From Ophioceras dolichostomum (taxonomy: Eukaryota > Ascomycota > Sordariomycetes > Magnaporthales > Ophioceraceae): 64,000 bases of DNA. The stretch lies in assembly GCA_003049485.1 (NCBI GenBank), contig PYST01000103.1:1-64000 (forward strand), given 5' to 3'. The notes beneath the pieces were generated by a model. That model worked only from the letters and a program-made list of their open reading frames with translations. It had not been told where the DNA came from and made no database searches. Of this stretch, positions 21,425-34,149 are shown one piece after another; position 1 is the first letter of the stretch, and each line of letters opens with the position of its first letter. Position numbers and translations under genes: made by a program.

Positions 21425-24400
21425 GTGAGTGGTGGATATCTTCAACTGAGGCGATAGCTTCTCTCAGACGAAAGACGTTTGCTGTGAGCCGATTTGCTAC
21501 AAATTCATTACAAATCTCAGCAAGCGTTGCAAGCCATTCCTAACCTCGTGTTCTTCTTTCTGTCATTTATTGTTTAAGATGACATGTTCCCCCAACCTTC
21601 ATTCTGTGTAGCAGTGCGGTCCGAGAGGCTGAGACGACGCGCAAACATGTCCGGTCAGAGAGCCGAAAACGAGAACAGGGACGTATCCATGCAAACGCTC
21701 TAAATTCTGACTGGGAACTATGCTAGCTCTATTTCACACAACCGATGGGGGCAAGCCGATTTGGCTGAGCATTTGCGTCTGGACACTTCCTTCGCCTCGA
21801 AAACCCTGCATCCCGGACAACTTGTCGAGGATCCCACGAATATCCAGGTGTGATACATATAGAAAAAATTCAGCTTGACTTGGTAGGTACCTTGACTGTT
21901 CCGGAGGGATTGATCTGCGAATTAGAACGAGATGCAATAGAAGATCACTCTTCCTCCTACGTAGGTCACGATCCGGCTGCATCGGCCTCCTGGCCCGGCC
22001 ATTGACTCGGTGGATTCCGTAAAGTCGACAGCTAAGTACCCACTATTGCGAGATGCCGGCCGACTTGTAACTCTTGAATGGCCCGATGCCTCAGCGTGTA
22101 CGTAGTAGCTCATATGCAACCGTTGTACATGGCGTCCGTCGGAGAGTGGGCAGTGGTACAACCGAGGCCAGTCACCTCCATGGTGCTCCGTATCGAACAC
22201 AACTAGCCAATCTACCACTAGGGTGAATGCAACGGCGCCGGTCGCGGGCGGCCGCAGCGTTAATATCGTGAGGCCTAGAAGAAGAACCGACTGATGACGA
22301 AAGGGGAAGAGAAAACAAGGAAGCACATCGACAATGAACGCTACGAGGCTAGCACGGTACCCTTATGTCTACCTCGTCCTAATTTGTAGTAGGCTTGCGA
22401 AGAGACGGACCAGTCTGCCTATCACGCCGACCTAGGCCGGTAGACATGTCGATACGCGTGTATGGGGCGTTGGATCGGCTTGACTGGGAGACTGGTTACG
22501 TCCATCTCTCATTATAGACGCGCTAACAAGATGGCAATATCACCATGTTGCCGATATAAGCTCCTCTATTGTCTTGAAACGACACCGCCTGGCGAATGCC
22601 ACGAGGGAAGTCAACTCTAGGAACCAAGTCGCACAGCACACTATCGACTAGCTGCTCAGCTAGCGCAAACTCTGCAAGAAATTGGGCTGTCTAGACGATT
22701 GACTAGTCTAGTAGGAGTATGTGGCGAACTGTGCATGAGAGTCGCGGCGGCAGGGGCACAGGTATCTGCAGAGATCTGTTCCTGCATCATGTAGCACGCA
22801 GTAGGGGAACATTCCATGAACCCATCTGTCCAGTCCTGGATGAAGCAAGTATCTAATGTGCGGGGATCCTCGAGAGAGACCGAGGAGCAAGAGAGGGATG
22901 AGCTGGCTTGATCACAAAGCACAACATTAACATGCGGACCTTCCCACTCAAGGAAGGTCCGAGTGTCGTCAACAAACCTGCGTACGCACGGGCAGCGCAA
23001 GGATGATGACCACAGCTCCCCTCTTCTCTTTTCCTCCCCACAAACGTCGACACGTCGGGGAGTTTATCCCTCGTCTTACGAGAGCGATCCCAACGATACA
23101 TCTGGAGGCCAGTGGCAATGACGAGAAACAACAAAACATCGGGAGGAAGCGGGGTTTGGTGCTAATTGCCCCTGGTGCGATTCGATTGAATGGTCATGAT
23201 AGTGCCGAGGCCGGCGAGGCTTCGAGCCACCAAGGCCGAGCTAGAACCCGAGAGAAGAGGTTGCTCTCTCGACCAGTGGGCCTGAGTCCTGGGCCGGACT
23301 GCAGCCCATCCCAGGCCAGCCCCAGGACTTCCTGCTACCTAGCTTATACCGGTAAGTAAAAGCTGGGAATACCTAGGCCGCTGGTGGGTGGTTCTTCTTA
23401 GGAGGGACTACCTTCAAGAGAGCCACTTGGCCGCATCGTGCGACGCTCGGCAAGGACGGAGAGATCGTTATTCAACGCATTTCTTTCCATACTGCTACAC
23501 GTGGGAGAGGGACGCCTCGTGGAGATCCTAGAAAAGATCGACGAAGGTGGCGTCGTATGATGGCGCAAACGAGTCATATGGAAGACCATGTACTCCCCTG
23601 ATAGTCGAGCAGGTTCCTGTGTCTTCGACGGATAAAGCAAAGGCGCCTCTCATGGCAGTAGGCAGCCAGACTGCCACCACTTTGCAGAGTACCTTGCAGG
23701 AGCATGGCGCGATGCCGCACCAACTACTAGAGGCGGTGTGTAGACTTCCGTACACGAAGGAACCAGGACAACCAAGGTATACTCTCTGAAGTCAGAGAGT
23801 GTGAGAGTTTGTCGTTTATCTGAACCAGCTTGGGTGTGATGGCCTAGGACTTCCCGGCTGAGGACATATCGGTCAGAGGACGAGGGGGAGGAGTGAGGGG
23901 GGAAAGGCCAGTGTCAAAAAGAGGGGAGGGAAGGATTGCGTCACTGTCACTCTTTGCCGAAACGGAGCTCTTGACAACCTTGTCTCGAGCCTCTTCGATC
24001 AGAGCCCCTCCTCGGTCCCCGACACGAGTGTGTGACGGGATTCCTCAAATAAAGTGTCCCGCTGGCCGTAAGGGTCCAGATGTCTCGACGTCAAGATAGC
24101 AGACTCATCAGTGAGGGAAAATGTCTCATCAAGGAGGGGCCAAGAGAGGGTCCGGAGGGAGGGTCACGGACCTGACCTCCGCCCATCACCGTTGCAGAGG
24201 GACAGGAAGCGGAGCAGGCAGTGCGGAAGGTGCAGATGCGTGAAGTCGGCTCGAGTTGGAGGAGGGAGGCCAGTCAGAACTTCAGAAGGCACGCAAGACA
24301 AGTCAGAATGGCAGTCAGAATGGCAGTCAGAAAGTGGGGATTCGGAGGGCACTGAATGCGGGCAACAAGCGAGCAGGCAGGTGAGGAGGCGAGCTCGGGG

Positions 24401-26565
24401 AATTGTGAAGAGACGGGGGAGTGAGCGCCCAAAGCCACGGATCTGTGCGCTGCGCTATCACGGATTTTGTCTTGATGCTTCTGCTGATTGGTCAGGATGT
24501 TTCATACACCGACCGGGGAAAGAAAGCAACGGTCCAAAGCGAGACATTCCCTCACCTTCGCCTTTCTTCATTAAGCGCGTGCTGTAGAAAGAGATTCAAG
24601 GGATCATTTTTCAACACTTCTCTGAAAGCATCCTTTCCTGAGTCCCGACGAAGAAGGATACCTAGACAAAGTTCTGGGTGCAGCAACAAAGTGGGCGGAC
24701 CACCACTCGGACCAGTCAGGCAGTCGCATCATCAACTTCGGTCTGGAGCGATCGGACGCAGGGAGCAGCCAGCGGCACGGACCTGCTTTAGCTGCCCCCA
24801 TCTGTTCTATGGGGGCGGCTTTTGATGTCACCCAAAACCGTCGACCCCTGCACGTGGGAAGGTGGGGCCCTGGAAAGTGGACCGAAAAGCCCAGGCCACC
24901 CACCAAGCGGGCCAAGCCAGCCACCAAAAAAGCCACCAGCCCTTCTTCGTCTTCGCGGGTCCAACCAATTTCCCCCTTGCTCGCGCGCCCGCGAGAAAGC
25001 AAAGTGAGGAAACTTGTGGAGCCGAGAGGGCCGCCTCCCCAAATCCTCACTGCTCGGGCCCGTCCCCCTTGAGAAGACAGGGAGAGAGACAGGCCATCAG
25101 AGCAAGGGTCACCCTCGTTAATGAAAAACAAAAAAGGCAAAAAAAGAAGGGAGATGCCGATGGGGGAGAACGAGCTTTGGGGAGTGGGTTTGACACGGGC
25201 CAGTGAGGATGATGATCTGGCGAGTCTCCTCTGAGAGTGAGTCCTGTCCCAACCACAGGCAAACAGTCCCGGTGAGATAGCAAATTTCGCGCCCTTCTCC
25301 CTTTCCGGCCAGTAGCTCGTCGTTATTCCTGAATATAATCTCCAGCTGGCGCCGTCGACGAAGCCAAAATCGCCTCCCTTCCTACCCTTCTGCTGTTGCT
25401 TGTTTTGCTGTTTGGCCGAACGTGCGCGTGGCTTGAAGCTGGCTCCCTCTACTTTTCGCGACTCTCGTTGTGGACTTTGGGACCCTGCCTTGTTGCTGAC
25501 CCCCTGGTCTCCTTTTTTTGTTCCCACTCTCGCGAACGGCCGGCGTCATAAACTCATTGTGTGTGGATCTGGCTGATAGTGCTGCTCTCTCTGCCTGAGA
25601 CCCGTTTCTCTTCTCTCGAAACTCTTTAAACCCTGCCCACCACTCTTTGCTGCCGTTGGATCGTTTCGGTTTCTTCTTACACACCTCGACCTTTCTCTTT
25701 TCTTTTTCTGCGGTTCCTCTACGGAATAGTCCCTCTCTGTCACAAGAGCCTGTACACGACTTATAAGTTTTACCTTGCTCTCTGCTTCCGTTTGCCTCAT
25801 CAGGACCGCTTCGACGACCTTCCTTTCGGGCTCCGAGCCGTGTTTCGCACTCTCCACATATGTGCCGGGTACAGCCGATCGTCGTTACCAGCTTGTCGGT
25901 GTTTTGAAAGGGCAAAGCACCACACCTGAATCACGACGTCGCCTCTGTCAGTGATCAGGCTAATAACATAATACCGAGCCGCCACTCCTGACCCAGACCT
26001 TCGACCTCTGGTCGCCTCATCCAGCATCACAACAGCCTCGTCGATCGTTCACTTCGCTGGCCATCACGCCTTTAGTCGTCCCTGCCTTCCGGTGGCTCGC
26101 GTTCCGGGAGATTTCGGTGCAACTGCCAGACCTAGAGGATGAGAGTTAATGCGCCACCATCACTGCAGTCGACCAAAACTCCGACCATTCCTTGCGGCGC
26201 TTGTACGACTTACACATCTCGCTCACGCACACACTCAGCACACCAACGAAGCGACGACTGCTTGCCTGCTCCCCACCACTCCCTGCTCTAAATAAGGGAG
26301 AAAAGGGACCAGACCCCCGAAGATTGGCCTTCTTGCAGTTCATTTCAGCCCTGTTGAACGGCTCTGCCGCTGTTGGCATCGTCATCGAAAATCTCTCTTT
26401 CCCGTCTCGCTGCACACAATATCTTCACACTTTTCTCACTTATTCTTCAACTGCAACTACTTTATACCCTCCCACGTAATCCCGTCGATAACGGCGTCAC
26501 TGAAGCAATAATCCGACAACTCATCTACGAAAACAACAAGCAAAACCCCGCCTTAATAAGTCGAT
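21425..26565. other. 5.1-kb gene-poor region and long leader of the 420-aa protein gene
   Basis: No convincing gene is found on either strand. Between about 21.4 and 24.5 kb base composition is balanced and stop codons are frequent. From about 25.3 to 26.56 kb the plus strand is C/T-rich with several short upstream frames, as in long leaders of regulated fungal genes. Small direct repeats (GACAGGCAAGA-like and CAGAATGGCAGT) occur, the latter at about 24305-24333. I cannot distinguish an unrecognised non-coding RNA, a decayed element or ordinary regulatory DNA. Confidence 0.5.
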
Positions 26566-27907
26566 ATGACTGGATTAATCCCACTTGTTCTGCAGCCTTC
26601 GGCAGCTGCGGGAAACAGGTCAAGTGTGTCATACGCCAAACCCGTTGGCCCAAGACACACACGACGTGCCAGTGCCGGCTCAGCATCACTGTTCAACTTC
26701 CAGCCGAGCTCAGCTAGGCCCAGAGCCATGAAGCATACCTCACAACCAGTCCTCCCAACTCTGCCGGTGCTGCCATACACACCGGCAGACTGGAAGCGCA
26801 CAATGGCTGAGGTGAAGCGGCAGCACGTGAGCAAGAAGTTCCGTGCCTGCTCGGCGAGGTGCATCGAGATTTTGGAGCACATCAGGGACACGGTAAGAGA
26901 TCTCGCCCTGCACCTGACCAGCTAGATAAACCATGGGATGCTCTCGGCTAACGACTAACCCCACTACGCAGTCCAATGTTGAGCCGGTGCACTTGATATA
27001 TCTCAACTTTTACGCTGCCAACTCTCTGGAGATGTGCGCGAGGCCGTTGCCCGCCACTTCGCCAGCCAGGACCCAGCTCCTGAACCAGGCGAGGAAGCAC
27101 TACGACCAGGCGGCAGCCTTGATCCAGAAGGCCGAGCAGTCGATCACGTTCAAGACACGGTCGAGCTCGGCCTTCTCGTCCTCGCCCAGCGGCAGCTTGC
27201 ACTCCCCCTCCGGATCCGTCAGCTCCGGGACTTGGTCGACACCCACCACGGCGACGTCGCCGACCAACTCGGTGTGCTCGTTCGACGACCTCGTGTCGAA
27301 GCATCAGTGCCGTCCGACCCAGACGCAGCCGCCACGGAAAGCGAAGAAGACGGTCTCTTTCTCCCTCCCGAAGGAGGAGACGTTCAAGTTTCCAGAGCCT
27401 TACATCAGGCCAGACTCTCCGACGCTCGGCTTCGAGGACGCATATTTCGTGGCGCCCATCACGCGGCAGGAGCTGCCGCAGGTGCCCCAGCCGCCTGTGG
27501 CCCCCGAGCCAGCCCACGACTCGGAGCCAGACGAGGTCGAGCACCACCACCACCGCCTGGTTCGGAGTCCGTTCGGCCACGACCACGGCCTCCTCCACCA
27601 CGACGACGTGGGCACCCACCGCGTCGCGCGTTCGGTAAACCGTTACTGCGAGACGCTGTCGTCGCTCAAGGGCCAGCTAGCGGTGCACAGCTCGAGCCTG
27701 GACGCGCTCCTGGAGGAGCCGACGAGGCACCAGAGCGGCGAGCGCGGCGCAACCTCGGCTACCGCGGCGGCTGCTAGCGAGGAGATGCGCACCCTGGAGC
27801 GGCGGGCTCGCATCGAGCGCCTGCGCCAGAGCGGCTGGCAGCGCAAGAGGTTCGACGCCTCGCGGTACGAGGAGCTGTGCAACAGCGCACTGGCTGAGCT
27901 GTCTTGA
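26566..27907 (+). CDS. Conserved-looking fungal protein of unknown function
   Basis: Two exons (26566-26892, 26972-27907) with a GTAAGA...ACGCAG intron give 420 residues; an in-frame ATG at 26728 is a possible shorter start. The best-structured part is residues 70-155. There YTPADWKRTMAEVKRQHVSK, FRACSARCIEILEHIRDT and VEPVHLIYLNFYAANSLEMC form amphipathic helices of a small bundle, followed by LLNQARKHYDQAAALIQKAEQ. This resembles MIT/TPR-like helical modules in general shape only. A long Ser/Thr/Pro-rich region follows, then a His-rich stretch (about 305-335). The basic C-terminal helix ERRARIERLRQSGWQRKRF may bind nucleic acid or a partner. I do not recognise the family and assign no function. 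Confidence 0.8.
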
Positions 27908-29679
27908 CCGGACCGGACCGACCCGCCTCGTCACCACCGACACATCTCGTTCGTTCCCATATTTGGGGCATCGCCCACCCCTTTCTTTTCTCGTCTGTTC
28001 TTTTCTACCGCCTACTACTACTACTACTACCACTACTACTACTATTTTCATCAACACCAACCACAACGGTTACGATATTTTTATTTGAACCTGCCTACTA
28101 CTACCTGGTTCCCTGGCATAATCACCAAACGCGCCAGACTTCCTCCCTTGCCTTTCCAGGTACACACCTTCCAATGATTTGATCACGCGATATAAGATGA
28201 AGACTGGGACACTCTTGTATGAATCGAGGAGAGGAAAATCAGATATGACTTTCATTGCTTTTGACTGCGTTTCAACGACAAACCATTATACCATTGTACC
28301 CTTCGCCTTTTCTTTAGCACCCTCTCCCATGTTGTACCATCAACTGTTCTGTCTTTTGTATCATCTATCTCGTGTGTTTCGCTACACGCACCAAAGAACA
28401 TGGTCTTACTACTACCTACCTACCTAGGTATCTACGTACAACTTAGTCTCCTTGTCACCCTCCTATCTCATTGTCCTTCCTCTTCTTGTCCTTGCACTTT
28501 TGTGCGCTCTATGGTCGATGAATGTGTCCCACAGCACCTCGTTAGATACGACGTGCCCGTTGTATGTATGTAGGACTAACCAAGCGCCCTCGAGAAATTG
28601 ATGGACTGAAAACTCATTTCCAAACTTGCCTCTGGGCTTCGTGACGCCATCTCTGGCTCCAATCTCTCATCCATTCCATCGTGATCTGCCTTCTAGTCGG
28701 CTTAACGCAGGTAGCCGCCGACCACCCCACCAACGCAACCAGAGAAAAGAGTACCTAGTTGAACTGTCAATACCACATCCCTCCAGCTTCCCAGCTTTCT
28801 TCTTTGTGGTTGACTAAAACGCCCTGCCCTGCCCTAATCGACGACTCCCCATCCGTGGGCTTCATGCGCCTTCCATGAGAATTCCCGGGATCTTCAGCCG
28901 CCTCATACGGCATAAAAGCGTTTCAATTTCCAGAACAAAAATCAGGATGCCAAGCTGCTGACCAGGCCGGGTCTGCCGCACTCGCTGAATATTGAAATAT
29001 CACTAAGATAGTTAACGTATATGTAATTACCACCAAAAAAATAATCCGGAGCTGGAACAATATTATTGTTCTTTGCCGACCGGGGAACCGACAACCGTGG
29101 GAGGAGATAGGAAATAAAAGTGAGCCCGACATATTATTATATTATCATCTCATTGTGAAGATCCTCTCAGCCGCTCGACTGCACGCCACCGCCATCCATG
29201 GGTGGCGTTTTCGATACTCATGCCGCGGCAATATTTCTCCTCCCCCCTGTCGACACGCACAAGAACGCGTTTCCATTCTCATCGTGGGAAGTGGGATATT
29301 ACTTCCTCCTCCGATGTGCTACGGCCGAGGGAACAACAAGAGCACACATGGCACGGTACGGAGATAAACAGCTGAGTGAATCAGGGTGAACAAAGAGACT
29401 ACCCGGCTGAACAGAATTTATGTCATGCACAACCACATCCGCATAATCGCATCACCTCGGATCCAACCGACGACACACTCGACCCGCCGCCACCCAGATC
29501 CGAACGACCCGTGATAGTCTTGGTCTGGCTGTTGCCATCCTCGTTTCCATTCCCTCTTTATTCCTTTTCATCACATAATCAGACGACTGCTACTAGAGTA
29601 CTGGCTTGAACCGCAGAAGAAGGGGAGAATCATCATCAGCAGAAACAGGGGAAAGGGGAATCAAAGCCTAAGCGGGAAG

Positions 29680-29753
<74 letters not shown>

Positions 29754-29754
29754 N

Positions 29755-29790
<36 letters not shown>

Positions 29791-30278
29791 GAAAGAAAAA
29801 AGAAAGAAAGAAATAAGACGAACGCGACGGACCTCCCGCCGGCAATCCTGACTTCTCTGATCAAAAAAACGAAAACAGCAAGAGCCAGCGCTCCACGCAG
29901 ACTGCAAGAAATATTAGGAGACCCGACCAAACATATCACACACAAAAAAAGAAAGAAAAAAACATCCAGCAGACACGCAGAAGGGAAAAAGAGAAACAAC
30001 AGAACAAAACACACGCCCCGGCGATTAATCCATCATCGACCCAGCAGAGAAGACAGAATTAACATCCCCATCTCCCCTGGAAACAAAGCCCGGGAACCCT
30101 CACAGAACTGGTTTTCCTCCAAGCACCAAGTCTGCCCCTAGGTGGGTAGGGAGGTACCATATGTAGGTAAGGTATTGGCTGTTACCCCGGTAGGTAGGCA
30201 AATGGCAGTTTTTACGCCCAAAGCAGGCAGGGAGGCAGGAGGCAGGCGAGGCCATTACGAAATATCTCCTTTTTTTTT
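27908..30278. other. Intergenic region between convergent genes
   Basis: This is the 3' flank of the 420-aa gene and of the kinase gene. It contains a CTACTA run at about 28012-28043, a CCTACCTACCTAGGTA motif at about 28413-28432, and a long GA microsatellite at 29684-29786. More TAGGTAGG motifs lie at 30140-30200 next to the kinase stop codon. No gene was recognised. Confidence 0.6.
29684..29786 (+). repeat. (GA)n microsatellite with one undetermined base
   Basis: About 100 bases of GA dinucleotide are interrupted once by AAAAAN-like sequence; the base at 29754 is N, the only ambiguous base I saw in the window. The repeat length in this assembly is therefore unreliable. GA/CT tracts of this size are polymorphic and can form H-DNA. 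It lies about 0.5 kb past the kinase stop codon. Confidence 0.95.
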
Positions 30279-32077
30279 TTACTTCTTATCCCCGCGAGCC
30301 TGCTTCTCGACCTCCTCCGCAACCTTGAGCGTCTGCTCCTGCTCCTTCATCTCTTTCACCTTGGCGAGCACGACCTCGCGGAAGATGGCGCCCTTAACAG
30401 CCTTCGAGAGGGTCCGCTTCTCTCCCGGCGCGAAGATGTTGGACGAAGACGCCGTGCTGGCGGCAGCAGCAGGCTGGTCCGCCGCGGGCGCAGCAGCAGC
30501 AGAAGGGGTGTCCTCGGGCATGTCGGTGTTGTCCGGGTCCTCCTCCTCCATCTTGAGGGCCGCGATGCGGTTCGCCAGCTTGACCATCTCGATGCCGCGC
30601 CGGAGGCGGGCCTTGGCCATGAAGGCCTTGATCTCGGGCAGCAGGTTGTGGTCGCTGGCGCTCTCGCCGCTCAGCCATCGGTGCGACAGGGCCTGCTGGC
30701 TGGTCCAGCGCACGTCCGGGTTGGGCTGCAGCAGGTGCAGGATGAAGTCCTTGGCGTCGCCGCTGACGTCGCGCCAGTACCGCTCGTGGAACACCACCTG
30801 GTTGTTGGAGCACTCGTCGATCAGGTCCGGCAGGCTCTCGGACCGGAAGGGCGAGTAGCCGCACAGGAGCGTGTACGTGATCACGCCCATCGACCACATG
30901 TCGACCGGCTTGCCGTGTCCGCGCTTGAGCATCACCTCGGGCGCCGCGTACCCGAACGACCCGGCCATGGTCGTCAGGACCTCGTCCCTGCTGTCGAGCA
31001 TCTTGGCAATACCGAAGTCCGCCAGGACCAGGTCCGAGTCCAGTGCCTTGCTCAGGTACAGGAGGTTCTCGGGCTTGAGATCTGTTGGTCGTTTTCAACA
31101 GGCGATCTCCGGTTAGCTACGGGGAATGGGGGTTCGAATTCATTCCTAGCAAGGAAGGAAGGAGAGTGACTGACCTCTGTGCACCACGTTTTTGCTGTGG
31201 AGGTAATCGACCGCGCCGAGCACCTGCTTGATCGTCTGGGAAGCATCCTTCTCGGTGAACTTGCCCTGCTCGCAAATGCGGTCGAAGAGCTCGCCTCCGG
31301 TCGCAAGCTCAGTCACGATGTAGTACTTGTCCTAATGGGAGGGTTGGTGAAGAGCGAGGCAGCAAGTCAGCTACATATCCGGACGGCTTTTCTCTTGGTT
31401 GTCCTCGAAGGCTACGCGCTGGATCCGGCGCTCAGGCGAAGGAAGTATGGCAGCGAAACTAACTCTCGACTCGAACCAATCGACAAAGCGGACGATGTGA
31501 GGGTGCTTTAAGCGCTGGAGCATCTCCAGCTCGTCGTACACCATGCGCTCATTGCCCTTCACGTTCTTCTTGAGGATGATCTTGATGGCGACCTTGCCGG
31601 TCGGGCCATCAGCCTCGCGCACGATGCCATACGTGCCGGCGCCGAGGGTCTTGCCGAACCGATACTTGGACCTGGAGAGGGGGAAACGGACAGGTTAGAG
31701 CCAAGTGACTTTTGTGTGGTCATGCGCGGTTGCAGTGGTGGCGCCTTGAGGCGTGGCGGGCGGGCGGGGAAGAGCGGATTTACTTCTTGTCGTAGCTGTC
31801 AGGCTGTCCGTGCAGACGGTTGAGCATGCCAGAGACTGTTCGTTCAGCCCAGCAGAGCATGGAGTTAGCAGGCCGCTTGCGTGCTATGCGACTCAGGTGA
31901 GATACAAAATGAGGGCAGTTCACATCGCGATGCGACCATGACTGGCTGATTGAGTCGTGCAAGGCGCACAGAAGCTCAAGCGCGCGCGCAATGGATAAGT
32001 GGTTTCGCGATGTGGTTTTGCCTTGCGATTGCTACACCAGGTAGGGAGGGAGGGGCAGCCCGCGACGTACAGCTCAT
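30279..32077 (-). CDS. cmk1: Calcium/calmodulin-dependent protein kinase I (CaMK-I type)
   Basis: Five exons on the minus strand (32077-32071, 31835-31784, 31671-31464, 31331-31175, 31081-30279) give 408 residues. Exon 1 is seven bases, ATGAGCT, then a GTACGT donor; joining it to exon 2 yields MSFSGMLNRLHGQPDSYDKK, closely matching the N-terminus I recall for fungal CaMK-I. The kinase has a Gly-rich loop (LGAGTYG, about 29-35), VAIKIILKK, HRDLKPEN with Asp142, ADFG with Asp163, and TTMAGSFGYAAPEVM in the activation segment. KARLRRGIEMVKLANRI after the kinase core is a basic amphipathic helix suited to autoinhibition and calmodulin binding. Such kinases relay calcium signals controlling growth, conidiation and stress responses. 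An Ala-rich linker and a charged coil end the protein. Confidence 0.95.
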
Positions 32078-34149
32078 TGTGAGGGAAGTGAGGGGTCGCG
32101 AGACCAAATCTCCGGGTTTGACTTGTGATAAGCTTGTCGCGCGGGTAATTTCGATAACGGACTTAATTCTCAGGTGAAATGCCGATCTGCTCGAGGAAAG
32201 TGCGTTTGTCTGTGAGCAGAGACACAAAGAATGTGTTCAAAATGGCAAGAGCTTTCAGGATAGAGGTATCAAATAATGGGGAAGTCGGGGGCGCGGGGAA
32301 AGGAAGTGAGCAACTTGAGATGGTGGAGGGAAAGTGGAAGCGGCTGAGAGCTGACAACGTCGGGGGTAGGCAGGCAGGCCAAGAAAAAAAGAGATCAGTG
32401 TGATGGGCCGGCGGCCGCCCTAGTGGACAAAAGCCGCAACAAACGTGTTGTTGGGCAGTGGAAGGAACAGGAGAGCGATGAACGAGGCCGCCTGCCGGGC
32501 TGCAAACGTTGCGACCTGAATCGATTTGATCACTTTTGGGTTGTGAAAAGACCGATGCGCTTACGTATGCTGGCAGCTTTCTTCTCTCCTTTTTACCCTT
32601 GATTCGAAGATTTCAATGCTTGACTGTCGCAGGATTCTGCAGTGTGATTCCTCCTCTGATATATAACTAAGGTTGTCGTTATCGCTGGACGCAAAGCTTA
32701 GGGGTAGTCGTGAGCAAATGTGTGAGAAGAAAGCCTTGGTGAGCTCCTTGCTCAGCCCGCCCGCGTCCACCTCCCTCATCTTGGGCTCCAGAAAGGAGGG
32801 GCACCCGTGCCTGACTTGGGTTGAGGCTCGCATCACTGGCCTGCACAGCCTCCTTGTGGCGGCAAAAGCTACCTGTTGAGCTACCAGAAACGAGACTACG
32901 GCACGCCCCGGGAAAAGAGGCCTATGGTTCAATGGGTTTTTTATTCGGACGGCGGGTGGGTGGTTGTCAACTTCGGCGGTCCCCTCCCACTCCCCCCTGC
33001 CGTCTCGTGCACAGGCGGGCGGCCCCCCATCATGGTGGGGTAACTTTGTCGCCGGGTTGTAGTGGGTGGGTGGTGGCCGTGTTGGGCGTGCTGTTGTGTC
33101 CTGGTGACATAATGCCGCCCGTCCAACAAGAGGATTTCTTTGGGTGTGTGACAGCGATTGAATAGCAGTTCGCGCAGTCACGTCGAGCGTACATAGTCAG
33201 TCTCCTCAGGCAACCTCGTCAGTTCTGACTCCCGAACATCACAAAGAGGCATACGTAGCATACATATCGTGGCCCTTATAGTCGCATACATATTTCTTTG
33301 CTTTGTTGTCTGTTTCCTTGAGCGCACGGGCTGGGCCGGATTTCCGGTGGCTGGTTGTGCAGTGCCGTAGCCTGTTTCGCCGTCGTCGACCTTCACTCAC
33401 CCTTCTTAGGACGAATACATCGCCAAATTTGGTCTCACCCACCGCGCTCCCACCACCTTTCAATGTTCGCCAGCTGTGCCTTCAGTTGGTGTATTGTGCG
33501 ACAAGTCCGGCGACACATCTCCTGAAAGAGCACATGCATCATACACTCTTTCCCAGTTGCTGCCTTATTTCCCCCTGTACTCTTCTGAGGCGATATCTCC
33601 TCAAACTTCTCCTTGCGACCTGCCAAACTCAGCACCAGTTTTGTCTGAACAAGGTGGTGCGGACTGCGGAGTTTCCCAGAAGCTGAGAGTCAGAGTGCCA
33701 GGCGAGTTGACCCGGCCCGTGTGCGCTGCGCAGACCAAATACGTATAGCGTGCGCCACTAGCGAATCAGCCGCGGGCAACCTCGAAACCGACAGCAGGCT
33801 TCAGTGGTGCTCTGCCATAATCCCCCCTTTCCCACGGATAGATCCCTTGATCTTGCTCCTCGACACCAATCTGGTGTCTCCCTTCCTTTACTTCTTCTTG
33901 GGCTTTCCCGCTGTTGTCGTCGGACGTCTCTCCCCTCGCCGAACATAGCCTGGAAGCCGCCTTGAACCAGCCTGGAAGTTGTCCGTCGCCCTTCCGTCGC
34001 GACTCGGTTTCTCACGGCGCCCGCCCCGCTGCGCGCACCGTCCCGACGAGACACTCCCCCCACGGTAACATCATCCTTCCCTCCATCCAGCCATTTGCCT
34101 CTCAGCGCATTCCCTCCCATTGCTCGTTCTCAGCCAGAGCGCAGAGAAG
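32078..34149. other. Divergent promoter region between CaMK and UBE2W-like genes
   Basis: About 2 kb between two divergent starts. The stretch from 33300 to 34149 is C/T-rich on the plus strand and likely contains the promoter and leader of the E2 gene. G-rich DNA around 32270-32410 reads as a CT-rich leader for the kinase on the other strand. No extra gene was recognised. Confidence 0.6.

Noticed and set aside
21922..22326. A minus-strand 134-codon frame with a hydrophobic start and several Cys, like a small secreted effector.
   Set aside because: The frame has no ATG (it opens on GTG and runs back to a stop), uses many rare codons, and no splice site supplies a start.
24604..25527. A 307-codon minus-strand frame in the gene-poor region.
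   Set aside because: Low complexity, Arg/Ser/Gly-rich, no motif; it overlaps equally long plus-strand frames and lies in probable leader DNA of the downstream gene.
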